In this document: positions 13,835-14,737 of the stretch, piece by piece | How positions within the stretch are numbered: the stretch's first letter is position 1 | How the letters are laid out: each line of letters opens with the position of its first letter | From: Verrucomicrobiota bacterium | GTDB lineage: Bacteria; Verrucomicrobiota; Verrucomicrobiia; Limisphaerales; UBA9464 | Length of the DNA: 14,737 nt | Direction: 5' to 3' | NCBI GenBank assembly: GCA_947464705.1 | Contig: CANHYD010000016.1 | Coordinates: 1-14,737 of the forward strand | Program-made: the position numbers and the translations under genes | Notes under the pieces: model-generated | Database searches by the model: none | What the model was told of the DNA's origin: nothing | The model's input: only the letters and a program-made list of their open reading frames with translations

Positions 13835-14737
13835 GCGGCCAACCCCTTTCTGTGACGCCCGAGGATCATCGATAGGACGGTGCCCACCAAAACGCCCAGG
13901 GCCACCCACAAGCCCACCTGGAACACTCCCGGATGGAGGAAACTGTGCCCGGAGAACGCCTGAACTAGGGTCAGCAACCAGACTCCTCCGAAGAGCATCC
14001 CGACCACGGCCATCTGCCGGACAGACCCATCGTCATCCATGGGCACGCCCAGCCGCTTGACCAGGAACGCCAGCAGCACCATTGCCTGGATCGCGTGCAT
14101 TCCGACAAAATGGGGCACGCGCAAATCACCCGATTCGAGGCTCCACCCGGTGAGGGGCCAGATCCGTGTGGTGCCCTCTTCGGAGCCGACGAAATGCGAC
14201 CCTAGGATTCGGGGCCTCCCATCGGCGTCTGCCTGTCGCTGTTGCGCGGGGGTCGGGCGGCCCATGCTGTAACCCAGGAATGCGGCAGCCACGAAGACGG
14301 CGATGCCCCAGCGCAAGACCGTCCGTTCCGCCCGCGCCCATCGGGAGGCGGCGCCGGTGGCAGTAAATCCCGCGACTCCGATGGCAATGACCACACCAAT
14401 GATCACCGTGCCCATGATGGCGAACAACCCCGTGTCGACCGGCGTTGAGTGGTTGAAATGGCTACGGACACCACGGGCCGCCTGGCCGCAGATGATCACC
14501 ATCTCGATCAGAAAACCGAAAGCAATGACCGCACGGCAGGCATCCAATCTCCGAGATCCGAGACCGGACTTCCGGATCACCCACTCGACCGTTGCCGCCG
14601 CGATGGCCGACGAAAGGAAGAATTTGGTCGGCTTCAACCACAACGGCTCCCCAGCCAGAATTCGCCCATCCAACTTCAGGAGCACGGCCGTGACCACAGC
14701 TCCTAAAAAAGCCATCAGCGCGTACCCGATGAGGACC
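13831..14737 (-). CDS. Uncharacterised polytopic membrane protein (5' end outside the window)
   Basis: At least 301 residues are visible. The reading frame stays open and hydrophobic (VLIGYAL) from the first in-window ATG at 14715 out to the right edge, so the true start is probably beyond the window. About eight membrane helices can be counted. Conserved-looking landmarks are LWLKPTKF, QAARGVRSHFNHSTPVDT, GSHFVGSEEGTTRIWPLTGW and GDLRVPHFVGMHAIQAM; the Arg, His and Asn residues between helices suggest a binding site or a heme/metal ligand set, but that is speculation. I recall similar unnamed proteins in other bacteria and know no function. It is coupled by GTGA overlap to the ABA4-like gene downstream. 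Confidence 0.8.
   Translation of the reverse strand, partial: VLIGYALMAFLGAVVTAVLLKLDGRILAGEPLWLKPTKFFLSSAIAAATVEWVIRKSGLGSRRLDACRAVIAFGFLIEMVIICGQAARGVRSHFNHSTPVDTGLFAIMGTVIIGVVIAIGVAGFTATGAASRWARAERTVLRWGIAVFVAAAFLGYSMGRPTPAQQRQADADGRPRILGSHFVGSEEGTTRIWPLTGWSLESGDLRVPHFVGMHAIQAMVLLAFLVKRLGVPMDDDGSVRQMAVVGMLFGGVWLLTLVQAFSGHSFLHPGVFQVGLWVALGVLVGTVLSMILGRHRKGLAA

Overview
The window is high-GC (roughly 60 %) bacterial chromosome with tightly packed genes. No transposase, integrase, phage gene or CRISPR array is visible. The gene mix suggests a Gram-negative member of the PVC group, most likely a Verrucomicrobiota lineage. That mix is a CRTAC1-type FG-GAP/ASPIC protein, an NDUFA9-like epimerase beside a squalene synthase, an outer-membrane barrel with a short polysaccharide-export protein, a PilT-type ATPase, YacG and an ABA4-like protein. 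The taxonomic call is inference from family content; no rRNA or marker protein is present to fix it.

Layout, left to right. (1) 129-935 (+) is trpC, indole-3-glycerol phosphate synthase; it meets the next operon tail to tail with only 17 bp between. (2) 953-2984 (-) holds a squalene/phytoene synthase followed by an NAD(P)-binding epimerase, probably one transcript. (3) 3197-5071 (+) is a membrane-anchored FG-GAP/ASPIC protein, divergent from (2). (4) A strong bidirectional hairpin terminator lies at 5167-5200. (5) 5233-9582 (-) is a three-gene exopolysaccharide export module: outer-membrane beta-barrel, short OPX (Wza-like) protein, and Wzz/BY-kinase (Wzc-like). (6) 9838-10274 (-) is a coupled pair, DUF2905 membrane protein then YacG. 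(7) 10442-11542 (+) is a PilT/PilU-type retraction ATPase. (8) 11692-12932 (+) is an unlisted 39-residue membrane ORF whose stop overlaps the GTG start of a membrane-anchored TPR protein. (9) 13147-13223 (+) is tRNA-Arg(TCG) with encoded CCA. (10) 13385 to the right edge (-) is a polytopic membrane protein that runs out of the window, with a coupled ABA4-like protein downstream.

How the genes work together. Module (5) is the clearest system. A BY-kinase co-polymerase, a periplasmic OPX protein too short to carry its own outer-membrane helix, and a beta-barrel that could supply the pore are arranged as one operon, without glycosyltransferases or flippase nearby. Modules (2) and (10) both touch isoprenoid or carotenoid chemistry by family, but nothing in the sequence ties them together. 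Translational coupling (start/stop overlaps or a 2-nt gap) occurs in four gene pairs: barrel/OPX, DUF2905/yacG, the 39-aa ORF/TPR, and the polytopic protein/ABA4-like.

No gap between genes exceeds 300 bp. The longest are 9583-9837 (upstream of the export operon), 12933-13146 (C-rich, G-poor) and 2985-3196 (divergent promoter region). The first 128 bp hold no gene I can name; the + frame starting at base 2 is open to a stop at 77-79 and could be the tail of an upstream gene.
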